A stretch of 59,656 nucleotides of DNA. It comes from Paracoccus sp. (in: a-proteobacteria). GTDB lineage: Bacteria; Pseudomonadota; Alphaproteobacteria; Rhodobacterales; Rhodobacteraceae. The translations under genes were made by a program, and so were the position numbers. Shown in pieces: positions 26,438-34,193 of the stretch (positions are counted from its first letter, which is position 1; each line of letters opens with the position of its first letter). The notes beneath the pieces were generated by a model that was not told where the DNA came from, made no database searches, and saw nothing but the letters and a program-made list of their open reading frames with translations. The stretch is taken from positions 1 through 59,656 of the forward strand of contig NZ_JAUNTO010000018.1 in assembly GCF_030538655.1 (NCBI RefSeq), read 5' to 3'.

Positions 26438-26519
26438 AGCGCGCAACACCGCCGTGCGTTGCACGCGCAACAGGCAGCGATCCACGACGACAAATCGCCA
26501 GCAATTGCAGGGATTCGGC

Positions 26520-26585
26520 CTGCACAACCCGTGCACCACCCGTGCACAGGTTGTGCACAAGCTGTGCACAGGCAGCGCACGCCAA
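26520..26585 (+). repeat. Six tandem 11-bp units centred on GTGCAC
   Basis: Units start at 26520, 26531, 26542, 26553, 26564 and 26575: CTGCACAACCC, GTGCACCACCC, GTGCACAGGTT, GTGCACAAGCT, GTGCACAGGCA and a weaker GCGCACGCCAA. The palindrome GTGCAC recurs exactly every 11 bp, so each would face the same side of the helix. The period is not a multiple of three, which argues against a coding origin. Confidence 0.8.
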
Positions 26586-26732
26586 AAACACAGAGTCGGC
26601 AACAGCAGCGCAGCGCCGGTTACACAGCCGGAATGCGTGTTTGGGCGAACAGCAAACCCGCGCGCCCTTTCATAACCATTCACCGCCATCTCTGGCCCTA
26701 CAAAACCGGATAGCGCGGCGATGTCCGTCAAA

Positions 26733-26940
26733 CAGAAAACCGCCCCGGTTCATGCCGGAACGCGTGGGGACCAGGGCGCATTCCTGCTGCGTCTTGTTGG
26801 GATAAAAACGCAGATCGTAGTGCGGATCGCATGGGCGGTGGGGCAGAAACCGCCCCGGCTCGTGCCGCAATGGATGGGGATCGGGCGCATCCCTGCGCTT
26901 TCTGTTTGGAAAAAAACGCAATCGCGGCGCAGATTACAGG
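26733..26940. repeat. Diverged 111-bp tandem duplication
   Basis: CAGAAAACCGCCCCGG at 26733 recurs as CAGAAACCGCCCCGG at 26844. Matching order continues: CATGCCGGAACGCGTGGGGA versus CGTGCCGCAATGGATGGGGA, then GGGCGCAT, then TTGGGATAAAAACGCA versus TTGGAAAAAAACGCA. The second unit ends near 26940. Confidence 0.65.
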
Positions 26941-27066
26941 CGTGGTGGGGGCAGGTGAGGAAAACAGCGGCGTTATGGAACCATCACGTGCGCGCGACTG
27001 TTTCCATCTGTGCGCATCCTGCGAACGTGATGTGCAAGCCTTTGAATAATGGATATGATCCGGTTC

Positions 27067-27663
27067 ATGAAACTGAAAACCCTCGCCCTTGCGCCCGCCT
27101 TCGTGCTTGCCCTTGCCTTTCCGGCTTTGGCCGAGCGGATTTCCCTTAACGAGCTGTCGAACTATCTGAACGGTCTGCGCACTGTCACATCGGCCTTTAC
27201 GCAGGTCAACAATGACGGCACCATTTCGACCGGCACGGTCTATATCTCGCGCCCCGGTCAGGTGCGGTTCGAATATAACAATGACAACACGCTGGTGCTG
27301 GCCTCGGGCGGGACGGTGGCGGTGTTTGACGGCAAGACCCGCTCGGCGCCGCAGCAATATCCGCTGTCGGAAACGCCGCTGTCGATCATCCTTGACCGCA
27401 ACGTCAATCTGGGCCGCGCCAATATGGTCACCGGCCATACGGAACGCAACAACGCCACCGTCGTCACCGCGCAAGACCCGGCGCATCCTGAATATGGCAA
27501 TATCCAGATGGTGTTCACCGGCGGCCCGACCGAGTTGCGGCAGTGGATCATCACCGACAAGGCGGGCGAGAAAACCACCGTCATCCTGGGCGAGATGTCC
27601 AAGGGCATGAACATCCCCTCATCCCGCTTTTCGATCCAGAACGAGATCGGCCGCCGCAACTGA
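27067..27663 (+). CDS. lolA: Outer-membrane lipoprotein carrier protein LolA
   Basis: Periplasmic chaperone that carries lipoproteins from LolCDE to the outer membrane. From the ATG at 27067 the product is 198 residues with a signal peptide (MKLKTLALAPAFVLALAFPALA). The LolA core follows: ISLNELSNYLNGLRTVTSAF, GTVYISRPGQVRFEY, and RQWIITDKAGEKTTVIL. In-frame ATGs at 27049 and 27055 are alternatives; none has a clear ribosome-binding site, and 27067 gives the cleanest signal peptide. Confidence 0.92.
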   Translation: MKLKTLALAPAFVLALAFPALAERISLNELSNYLNGLRTVTSAFTQVNNDGTISTGTVYISRPGQVRFEYNNDNTLVLASGGTVAVFDGKTRSAPQQYPLSETPLSIILDRNVNLGRANMVTGHTERNNATVVTAQDPAHPEYGNIQMVFTGGPTELRQWIITDKAGEKTTVILGEMSKGMNIPSSRFSIQNEIGRRN

Positions 27664-27753
27664 TGCCGCGACTGATCCGGCGGTCTTACGACCCCCGTTG
27701 ACAGTGTCACGGGCGCGCGCCACACCTTTCTGGTCATAGCCAGAGGGGCCATC

Positions 27754-28995
27754 ATGTCGCAGCACAGCGCGCGCCTGTTCACGCCGATCCTGATCGGCGG
27801 CTGTATGATTTTGCTGATAAATTTCTCTCTGCGCGCCAGTTTCGGGATGTTCCAGATCCCGATCAGCGCCGAATTCGGCTGGCCGCGGGTGGAATTTTCC
27901 ATGGCCATCGCGATTCAGAACCTGGCCTGGGGCATCGGTCAGCCGGTCTTTGGCGCGGTTGCGGAACGCTGGGGCGACCGGCTGGCGATCATTCTGGGCG
28001 CGTTTCTGTATTCCGCCGGGCTGATCCTGACCGCCTTTGCCACCACCCCCGCCACCATGCAACTGCTGGAAGTCATGGTTGGTTTCGGCATCGCGGGCAC
28101 GGGGTTCGGCGTCATTCTGGCGGTGATCGGGTGCGCGGCGAGTGACGAGAATCGCAGCCTTGCGCTGGGGATTGCGACGGCGGCGGGTTCGGCGGGGCAG
28201 GTGTTCGGTGCGCCCTTGGCCGAAATTTTGCTGCAATTCTATCCGTGGCAAACGGTGTTCATCATCTTTGGCGTTCTGGTTCTCAGCTGCCTTTTGTTCC
28301 TGCCGATGCTGGGCAACAGCAAGCCCGCTACCCGGTCCGAACTTGAGGAAAGCATGGGCGCGGTCGTCCTGCGCGCGTTCCGCGACCCCAGCTATCTGAT
28401 GATCTTTGCCGGATTCTTTTCCTGCGGCTATCAGCTGGCCTTTATCACCGCGCATTTCCCGGCGATGGTCGAGGAGATGTGCGGTCCCATCGCGCCCGGC
28501 GGGATGCTGGCCAGCATGGGGATCACCACGACGTCGCGGCTGGGGGCGGTGGCGATTTCGCTGATCGGGCTGGCCAATATCGCCGGGGCGATCTTTGCGG
28601 GCTGGCTGGGCAAGCGTTATACCAAGAAATACCTGCTGGCGGGGATCTATACGTTGCGCACCATTGCGGCGGCGGTGTTCATCATGATGCCGATCACGCC
28701 GGGGTCGGTGGTGGTGTTTTCGCTGGTGATGGGCGGGCTGTGGCTGGCGACGGTGCCGCTGACCTCGGGTCTTGTCGCCTATATCTATGGGCTGCGCTAT
28801 ATGGCGACGCTGTATGGGTTCGTGTTCCTGTCGCATCAGCTTGGGTCCTTTATGGGGGTCTGGCTGGGCGGCTGGCTGTATGATGTTTACGGCGATTACA
28901 CGCTGGTCTGGTGGATCGGCGTGGGGGTTGGCGCGTTTTCGGCGCTGATCCATCTGCCGATCCGCGAGGCCCCGGCCCGCATGGTAACGGCATGA
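27754..28995 (+). CDS. Major facilitator superfamily transporter
   Basis: A 413-residue protein with 12 predicted membrane helices in two halves. The loop 2-3 motif is partly kept as FGAVAERWGDRLAI (residues about 66-80), and GKRYTKKYLL fills the equivalent loop in the second half. Sequence style resembles monocarboxylate/oxalate-formate type MFS proteins. Its TGA overlaps the ATG of the phosphatase-like gene, so the two are translated together; the phosphatase substrate might be related to the transported compound. Confidence 0.87.
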   Translation: MSQHSARLFTPILIGGCMILLINFSLRASFGMFQIPISAEFGWPRVEFSMAIAIQNLAWGIGQPVFGAVAERWGDRLAIILGAFLYSAGLILTAFATTPATMQLLEVMVGFGIAGTGFGVILAVIGCAASDENRSLALGIATAAGSAGQVFGAPLAEILLQFYPWQTVFIIFGVLVLSCLLFLPMLGNSKPATRSELEESMGAVVLRAFRDPSYLMIFAGFFSCGYQLAFITAHFPAMVEEMCGPIAPGGMLASMGITTTSRLGAVAISLIGLANIAGAIFAGWLGKRYTKKYLLAGIYTLRTIAAAVFIMMPITPGSVVVFSLVMGGLWLATVPLTSGLVAYIYGLRYMATLYGFVFLSHQLGSFMGVWLGGWLYDVYGDYTLVWWIGVGVGAFSALIHLPIREAPARMVTA

Positions 28996-29693
28996 AGCGG
29001 CCCATCGGTGGTGGCGGCGCGGATGTGCGCGAATACGCCATGGGGCTGCGGTTTCAGCAGCAATCGGCCGAGGTGCGGGCGCTGCAATATCAGGCCTATA
29101 ATCTTGCGCGGCTGCGGCTGGATCAGATGGCGGCGGCGGGGCCGGTGGACGGGCTGGCCGTGGTCACGGATCTGGATGAAACCGTGATCGACAACACCGC
29201 CCTGCTGGCGCGCGATCTGGCGGCGGGGCGGGCCTATGACGATTGGCGCACATGGCGGCACTGGGAACGAGAGGGTAATCCGCCGCTGATCCCCGGCGCG
29301 CGGGAGTTTCTGGATCATGCCGACGGCTTGGGCTTTGCGATCTATTACCTGTCGGATCGCGACGAGCGGCAGGCGGGCGCAACGTTGGCGACCCTGCGCG
29401 GGCTGGGCTTGCCGCAGGTGGCAGAGGATCGGGTGTTGTTGCTGGGTTCACCCAAGGAGGATCGCCGCGCCGTGGTGGCGGCGCGGCATCGTGTGGTGAT
29501 GCTGCTGGGCGATACCTTGCCCGATTTCGATGCGGGGTTTCTGGCGGGTTTGGGCGATCAGCAGGCTTTGGTGGCGGCGAATGCGGATCGGTTCGGGGCG
29601 GAGTGGATTATTTTTCCGAATGCCGCCTATGGCAGTTGGGCCGGGGCGGCACTTGCGGGGTGGGAAGCGGCTGTTGTGGATGAGCCGTGGTAG
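28992..29693 (+). CDS. HAD-type acid phosphatase of the class B/C, e(P4)-like family, without a signal peptide
   Basis: A 233-residue HAD phosphatase. Motif I is DLDETVIDN with nucleophile D60 and acid D62; the preceding FQQQSAEVRALQYQAYNLAR is typical of the e(P4)/5'-nucleotidase group. Motif II is YYLSDRDE and the last acidic motif is LLGDTLPDFD. Family members are normally secreted lipoproteins, yet the overlapping start (ATGA with the MFS gene) gives MKRPIGGGG with no signal. Upstream in-frame extension would run inside the MFS gene and also lacks a signal. It may be cytoplasmic. Confidence 0.82.
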   Translation: MKRPIGGGGADVREYAMGLRFQQQSAEVRALQYQAYNLARLRLDQMAAAGPVDGLAVVTDLDETVIDNTALLARDLAAGRAYDDWRTWRHWEREGNPPLIPGAREFLDHADGLGFAIYYLSDRDERQAGATLATLRGLGLPQVAEDRVLLLGSPKEDRRAVVAARHRVVMLLGDTLPDFDAGFLAGLGDQQALVAANADRFGAEWIIFPNAAYGSWAGAALAGWEAAVVDEPW

Positions 29694-29703
29694 CGCCTGA
29701 AGG

Positions 29704-29756
29704 CTGGGGGATTTCACATCCCCCAGACCCCCTGTGGGATATTTTCAAACGAAAGA
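29704..29756 (+). repeat. Dispersed hairpin repeat, copy B
   Basis: A perfect CTGGGGG / CCCCCAG stem with 9-base loop ATTTCACAT (29704-29726), then ACCCCCTGTGGGATATTTTC and a GAAAGA tail. It follows the phosphatase stop by 10 bases, and its tail includes the stop codon and last codons of the convergent cyclodeaminase-like gene. Confidence 0.75.
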
Positions 29757-30662
29757 CGGGCTGGCGGCGTTCAGGATATAGCGCGCGGTCATCAGGTCCA
29801 GATGCGCGCCGCCGCCGTTTTTGGCGATGGTGATCTCGTCGTCGGATTGCCGGGTGAACCGCGGCAGGTCGTAGTAATCGGCGATGATCTGGTCTTCAGT
29901 GATCGCGCCGCTGTCCAGCGGGATCTGGATTTCGCCGATATGGCCGATGGTGGTGGCGCGGCTGTCCACGAACAGGCGGGCGCGGCGCAGGGCGGTGTCG
30001 TCCACCTCGCGCATGTCGGGGCGATAGGCACCGATCAGGTCGAGGTGGGTTCCGGGGGCGATCCAGTCGCCCTTGATGATCGGGTCTTTGGTCATGGTGG
30101 CGGTGGCGATGATCTCGGCCCGGCGGGTGGCGGATTCGAGGTCGGTGGTGGCCGTGGCGCCGGTTTGGGCGGCAAGGTCGCGGGCCGGTTCGGGGCGGCG
30201 CGACCAGATCGTAAAGCGGACGTCGGGGATCAGGGCGCGGTAAGCCGCAATCATGGAGGCCGCGACATGGCCTGCACCGACGATAAGGACCTCGCGGGCG
30301 TCCTTGCGGGCGAGGCGGCTGGCGGCCAGCAGGCTGTCCCCGGCGGTTTTCCATTTGGTGACAAGGTGGAAATCGACGATGGCCTGAAGCTGGCCGGTGG
30401 CGTCATCCAGCAGGTTCACCGCCCCGTTCACCATCGGCAGGCCCGCGCCAGGGTTGCCGGGGAAAATCGTGGCGCATTTCACCGCCAGCCCCAGCCCGTC
30501 GATCCATGCCGAACGGGTCAGCAGCGTATCTTTATCGCGGTAGAGGAAACTGTCCTTGACCTCGGCCCTTGGGCGGCTGTGGCCATCTGCCAATGCGTCG
30601 GTCAGGGCGATCCAGTCGAGGCGGCTTTCCGCCTCGGGGCCGATCATCAGGGGGGTGGTCAT
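29745..30662 (-). CDS. Ornithine cyclodeaminase/mu-crystallin family protein
   Basis: A 305-residue NAD(P)-dependent enzyme. The Rossmann motif is VLIVGAGHVAASMIAAY (about 128-145), preceded by DFHLVTKWKTAGDSLLAAS; HLDLIGAYRPDMREVDD is the conserved substrate-site segment. Family members include ornithine cyclodeaminase, delta1-pyrroline-2-carboxylate reductase and alanine dehydrogenase, and sequence alone does not decide. The C-terminus runs into the repeat copy B. No operon partner is evident. Confidence 0.87.
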   Translation of the reverse strand: MTTPLMIGPEAESRLDWIALTDALADGHSRPRAEVKDSFLYRDKDTLLTRSAWIDGLGLAVKCATIFPGNPGAGLPMVNGAVNLLDDATGQLQAIVDFHLVTKWKTAGDSLLAASRLARKDAREVLIVGAGHVAASMIAAYRALIPDVRFTIWSRRPEPARDLAAQTGATATTDLESATRRAEIIATATMTKDPIIKGDWIAPGTHLDLIGAYRPDMREVDDTALRRARLFVDSRATTIGHIGEIQIPLDSGAITEDQIIADYYDLPRFTRQSDDEITIAKNGGGAHLDLMTARYILNAASPSFV

Positions 30663-30732
30663 GGGTGCCTCGCTGCTTTTGCAGCAAGGCTAAGGCCGGG
30701 CGGGGCGGGCGGCAAGCCGGATCAGGGCCGGA

Positions 30733-31158
30733 TCAGATCAGCCCGGCGGTGCGGTAAAAGGCGGCGCTGTCGGTATCGGCGTCAAAGCCGATGCCGGATG
30801 CGATGATGCAGCTGGTGTCATCGGCGCGGGCCGCAACCAGCGTCCAGGTGCCCATCAGGTCGGAACCCCACAGCTCGGTCCGGTGACCGTCAACCCCGGT
30901 GGTATCCACGCGCTGTTCGGCGAAATCATGGCGCAGGGTCGTGGCGATTTCGGCATCCGGGGCGCAATAGGGCTGATCGTCCACGGCGACGGCGGACAGC
31001 GGTAGTTCCTGCGCGGTGTGCAGCAGCACGGCGGGTTCGACGCCGGACATGGCCGACCATGCCTTGATCGGCGCGGCGGCGGCGGGGGATGCCAGCGTCA
31101 GCGCCGTGGTCAGCACGGCGGCGGTCGCGGCAATGCGGGCGGTGAACGGGGCAGTCAT
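30733..31158 (-). CDS. Secreted protein of unknown function
   Basis: A 141-residue product with a signal peptide (about 1-29, ending ASPAAAA). The mature part has two cysteines (QPYCAPDAE and DDTSCIIASG), likely forming a disulfide. It contains GSDLMGTWTLVAAR, seen in short periplasmic proteins of this group, but I cannot assign a family. The start at 31158 gives a compact signal peptide; two in-frame ATGs upstream (31185 and 31194) are less likely. Confidence 0.65.
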   Translation of the reverse strand: MTAPFTARIAATAAVLTTALTLASPAAAAPIKAWSAMSGVEPAVLLHTAQELPLSAVAVDDQPYCAPDAEIATTLRHDFAEQRVDTTGVDGHRTELWGSDLMGTWTLVAARADDTSCIIASGIGFDADTDSAAFYRTAGLI

Positions 31159-31292
31159 GGTTTTCACTCGTTTGCGGTTTATCATTACCTGCACTCAACG
31201 TGCGCAGGCCGCAAAGGTTCCCGCAGGCCCCTTGGCGGGGCGGGACGGCTGGCTTAGACAGGTGGTCATACGGTGCGAAAAAGGGGCGGATC

Positions 31293-32219
31293 ATGGCGAT
31301 GTTGCTGGCGGATGTAGGCGGCACGAATGCGCGGCTGGCGCTGGCGCAGGATGGCCGGATCATTCAGGCCAGCCTGAGCCGTTACCGGGGCGATGACCAT
31401 GCCAGCTTTGACGAGGTGGTGCAGGATTTTCTGGCGCAGCAGGGCCAGCCCCGCATCACCGCCCTTTGCGTGGCGGTGGCCGGGCCGGTCGGCGGTGGGC
31501 GGGCCGCGCTGACCAATCGCGACTGGTCCTTTTCCGAAACCGGGCTGGCGCGGTTGACCGGGGCGGATCAGGCACGGCTGATAAACGATCTGACCGCGCT
31601 TGGCTATGCCACGGCGCGGCTGGCGGGGGACGGCGTGCAGGTGCTGCGCCCCGCGCCAGATGCGCGGGCGCGCAACGGGCAGGCGCTGGTTGTGGGGGCG
31701 GGCACCGGGGTCAATGTCTGCGCCGTCTACAGCCTGCCCCGCGGCGGCGTCATCTGCCTGGAGGCCGAGGAAGGCCACACCCGCCTGCCCGCCCATATCA
31801 TGGCCCGACTGGAGACCGAGATCGGCCCACAGGCGCGCAAGGTGTTTTTTTCGACCGAGGAAGCCTTTGCCGGGCGCGGGCTGTCGCAACTGCACGCCCT
31901 GCGCACCGGCACACCCGTGCTGCGCGCCGAACAGATCGTCGCCGCAGCCGAGGGCGGCGACGAGGCCGCGACGGCGACCTGCGATCTGTTCGCCGAACTG
32001 CTGGGACTGTTGTGCCGCGAACTGGTGCTGCGCTTTATGCCGCAAGAGGGGCTGTATCTGGCCGGCAGCGTCGCGCGCAGCATGGCCGGGCGGATGGCGC
32101 AATTCGAGGCAGGGTTTCTGGCCGAACCGCTGATGCGCCACATCCCGCAAGCCACCCCCGTTCTGCTGATCCGCGACGATATGGCGGCGCTGCACGGCTG
32201 TCTGGCCGCATTGGCGTGA
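31293..32219 (+). CDS. glk: Glucokinase
   Basis: Phosphorylates glucose with ATP. The 308 residues carry the phosphate-1 motif LLADVGGTNARLAL, the sugar-site INDLTALGYA, the adenosine-side VVGAGTGVNVCAVY, the EAEEGHTRLPA histidine segment and LYLAGSVARSM near the C-terminus, all typical of the Pfam Glucokinase (not ROK) family. AAGGGGCGGATC before the ATG at 31293 decides the start over the longer frame. Monocistronic. Confidence 0.92.
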   Translation: MAMLLADVGGTNARLALAQDGRIIQASLSRYRGDDHASFDEVVQDFLAQQGQPRITALCVAVAGPVGGGRAALTNRDWSFSETGLARLTGADQARLINDLTALGYATARLAGDGVQVLRPAPDARARNGQALVVGAGTGVNVCAVYSLPRGGVICLEAEEGHTRLPAHIMARLETEIGPQARKVFFSTEEAFAGRGLSQLHALRTGTPVLRAEQIVAAAEGGDEAATATCDLFAELLGLLCRELVLRFMPQEGLYLAGSVARSMAGRMAQFEAGFLAEPLMRHIPQATPVLLIRDDMAALHGCLAALA

Positions 32220-32336
32220 TAGGCGGGCGGTTTTGCAATTTATGGGGTCAATTACGGCTTACCCCATCAAAGGTTCACTGGATTTGGCGGCCATATCCTG
32301 TCAAAATCCGCTCAAGTAAAAAAACCGGGGTGGGCA

Positions 32337-34193
32337 ATGCAGGTTTTTCGGGCAGGCGTGTTACTGGCCGCCATGGCGATGGTGCCGGATACGGCATTGG
32401 CGCAATCCTCGAACCCGTTTTCGGGGCTGTTCGGCGGGCGGTCGGAACCGGAAGGCGCGGTCAGCCTGAACTGGCAGATCGCGGGCAGAGATGACGCGCT
32501 GGACCGCAGCCTGCGCAATACCTCGCTGATCGCAGGTGCCTTGCGGGAAGACCGGGCCACCGGGCAGGATATTCTGGCCGCTGCACGGGCCGATTACGCG
32601 CGCCTGCTGGGGGCGCTGTATGATCTGGGCTATTACGATTCCGTGGTGAACATCACCCTGGACGGCACCGAGGCGGCGGCCATCGCCCCGCTGGATGCCC
32701 CGGCCGAGGTGCGGCAGGTGGTGATCGCGGTCGAGCCGGGCCGTCAGTTCACCTTTTCCCGCGCGGCCATTGCCCCTCTTGCCCCCGGAACACGGGCGGA
32801 TGACGATTATGCGCCGGGGCGGATGGCAGGCACCGGCATCATTCGCGGCGCGGCGACGCAGGCGGTGCGCGACTGGCGCGATCACGGCCATGCCAAGGCC
32901 GATGTGGCCGGACAACAGATCATCGCCGACCATCCCAGCCACGGCGTGGACAGCCAGATCGCGCTGGACCCCGGCCCGGTCGTGACCTTTGGTCCGCTGC
33001 ATGTCAGCGGCAATGAACGACTGATCGAACGGCGGCTGCGCAAGATCGCCGGCTATCCCGAAGGCGCGCGCTTTGACCCCGAGGATCTGGACACGGTGCG
33101 CAAGCGCCTGCGCCGCACCGGCATCTTTTCCGCCATCACCCTGACCGAAGCCGAGGTGCTGAACCCCGACAACTCGATGAACATGGATCTGACGGTGATC
33201 GAGCAAAAGCCCCGCCGCATCGGCGCGGGGTTCGAGATTTCCAACACCGAAGGGATCATGCTGTCGGCCTATTGGCTGCATCGCAACCTGCGCGGCGGCG
33301 GCGAGCGGTTGCGCATCGACGGCGCGGTATCCGACATCGGAGCGCGCACCAGTGACGCCGATTACAACCTTGGCCTGCGGCTGGAACGGCCCGCCACCTT
33401 TCACCCCGACGTGACCGCCTATCTGGCCACCAACTTGTCGCGGATGCGCGAGGTGGATTACGATTCCGATGCCGTCAGCCTGTCGTTCGGGGCCAATTAC
33501 ATCCACAGCGACCGGCTGACCGGGGATATGGCGCTGCAATATATCGCTGCGCGCGTGACGGATGACACCGGGCAGAACGATTTCCGCGCGCTGGCCCTGC
33601 CCAGCCGGTTGACATTCGACGCCCGCGACGAACCGACCGACGCGAAAAAGGGCTATTGGCTGGAAGGGCAGATCACGCCGTTTTATGGCTTTGGCGAAAC
33701 CGGCAGCGGCGGGCAGGTCATCGGCGAGGGTCGGGTCTATCGCAGTTTCGGCACGGATGACCGGATCACGCTGGCGGGTCGGCTGCGCGCGGGCACGGTG
33801 CTGGGGTCGGATATTCAGGACACGCCGCGCGATTACCTGTTCTATTCCGGCGGCGGGGGCACCGTGCGCGGTCAGCCCTATCAATCGCTGGGGGTCGAGG
33901 TCATTCAGGGGCCGGACGGCCCGGTCAAGACCGGCGGCATGTCCATCACCACCCTGTCCGCCGAAATCCGCTGGCAGGTGCGCGAACGCATCGGCGTGGT
34001 GGCCTTTGCCGATGCCGGGCAGGTCTGGCCCGACAGTTCCTTTGGCGGCGACGGTGGCTGGCAATCGGGCGCGGGGCTGGGGGTGCGCTATGCCACGCCC
34101 ATCGGGCCGCTGCGGTTCGACGTGGCCGCGCCGGTGGGCGGCGATACCGGCGACGGCGTGCAGCTTTATCTGGGTTTGGGGCAGGCATTCTGA
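32337..34193 (+). CDS. tamA: Translocation and assembly module outer-membrane protein TamA
   Basis: An Omp85-family protein that with TamB inserts beta-barrel proteins or moves lipids to the outer membrane. The 618 residues comprise a signal peptide (1-22), POTRA repeats (about 45-260, with GPLHVSGNERLIERRLRKIAG) and a 16-strand barrel. The barrel shows FYSGGGGTVRGQPYQSLG, the conserved VRGY/F-type loop, and ends in a C-terminal aromatic (LGLGQAF). Its stop overlaps the tamB start (TGATG). Confidence 0.94.
   Translation: MQVFRAGVLLAAMAMVPDTALAQSSNPFSGLFGGRSEPEGAVSLNWQIAGRDDALDRSLRNTSLIAGALREDRATGQDILAAARADYARLLGALYDLGYYDSVVNITLDGTEAAAIAPLDAPAEVRQVVIAVEPGRQFTFSRAAIAPLAPGTRADDDYAPGRMAGTGIIRGAATQAVRDWRDHGHAKADVAGQQIIADHPSHGVDSQIALDPGPVVTFGPLHVSGNERLIERRLRKIAGYPEGARFDPEDLDTVRKRLRRTGIFSAITLTEAEVLNPDNSMNMDLTVIEQKPRRIGAGFEISNTEGIMLSAYWLHRNLRGGGERLRIDGAVSDIGARTSDADYNLGLRLERPATFHPDVTAYLATNLSRMREVDYDSDAVSLSFGANYIHSDRLTGDMALQYIAARVTDDTGQNDFRALALPSRLTFDARDEPTDAKKGYWLEGQITPFYGFGETGSGGQVIGEGRVYRSFGTDDRITLAGRLRAGTVLGSDIQDTPRDYLFYSGGGGTVRGQPYQSLGVEVIQGPDGPVKTGGMSITTLSAEIRWQVRERIGVVAFADAGQVWPDSSFGGDGGWQSGAGLGVRYATPIGPLRFDVAAPVGGDTGDGVQLYLGLGQAF

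Larger units (their letters stand above)
26438..27066. other. 629-bp gene-free interval between ubiH-type gene and lolA
   Basis: No credible coding gene was seen. The interval holds an array of 11-bp GTGCAC-based repeats (26520-26585), a diverged 111-bp tandem duplication (from 26733) and presumably the lolA promoter close to its right end. Confidence 0.6.

Noticed and set aside
26520-26585. CRISPR array
   Set aside because: Units are only 11 bp and tandem with no spacers; no cas gene is present.
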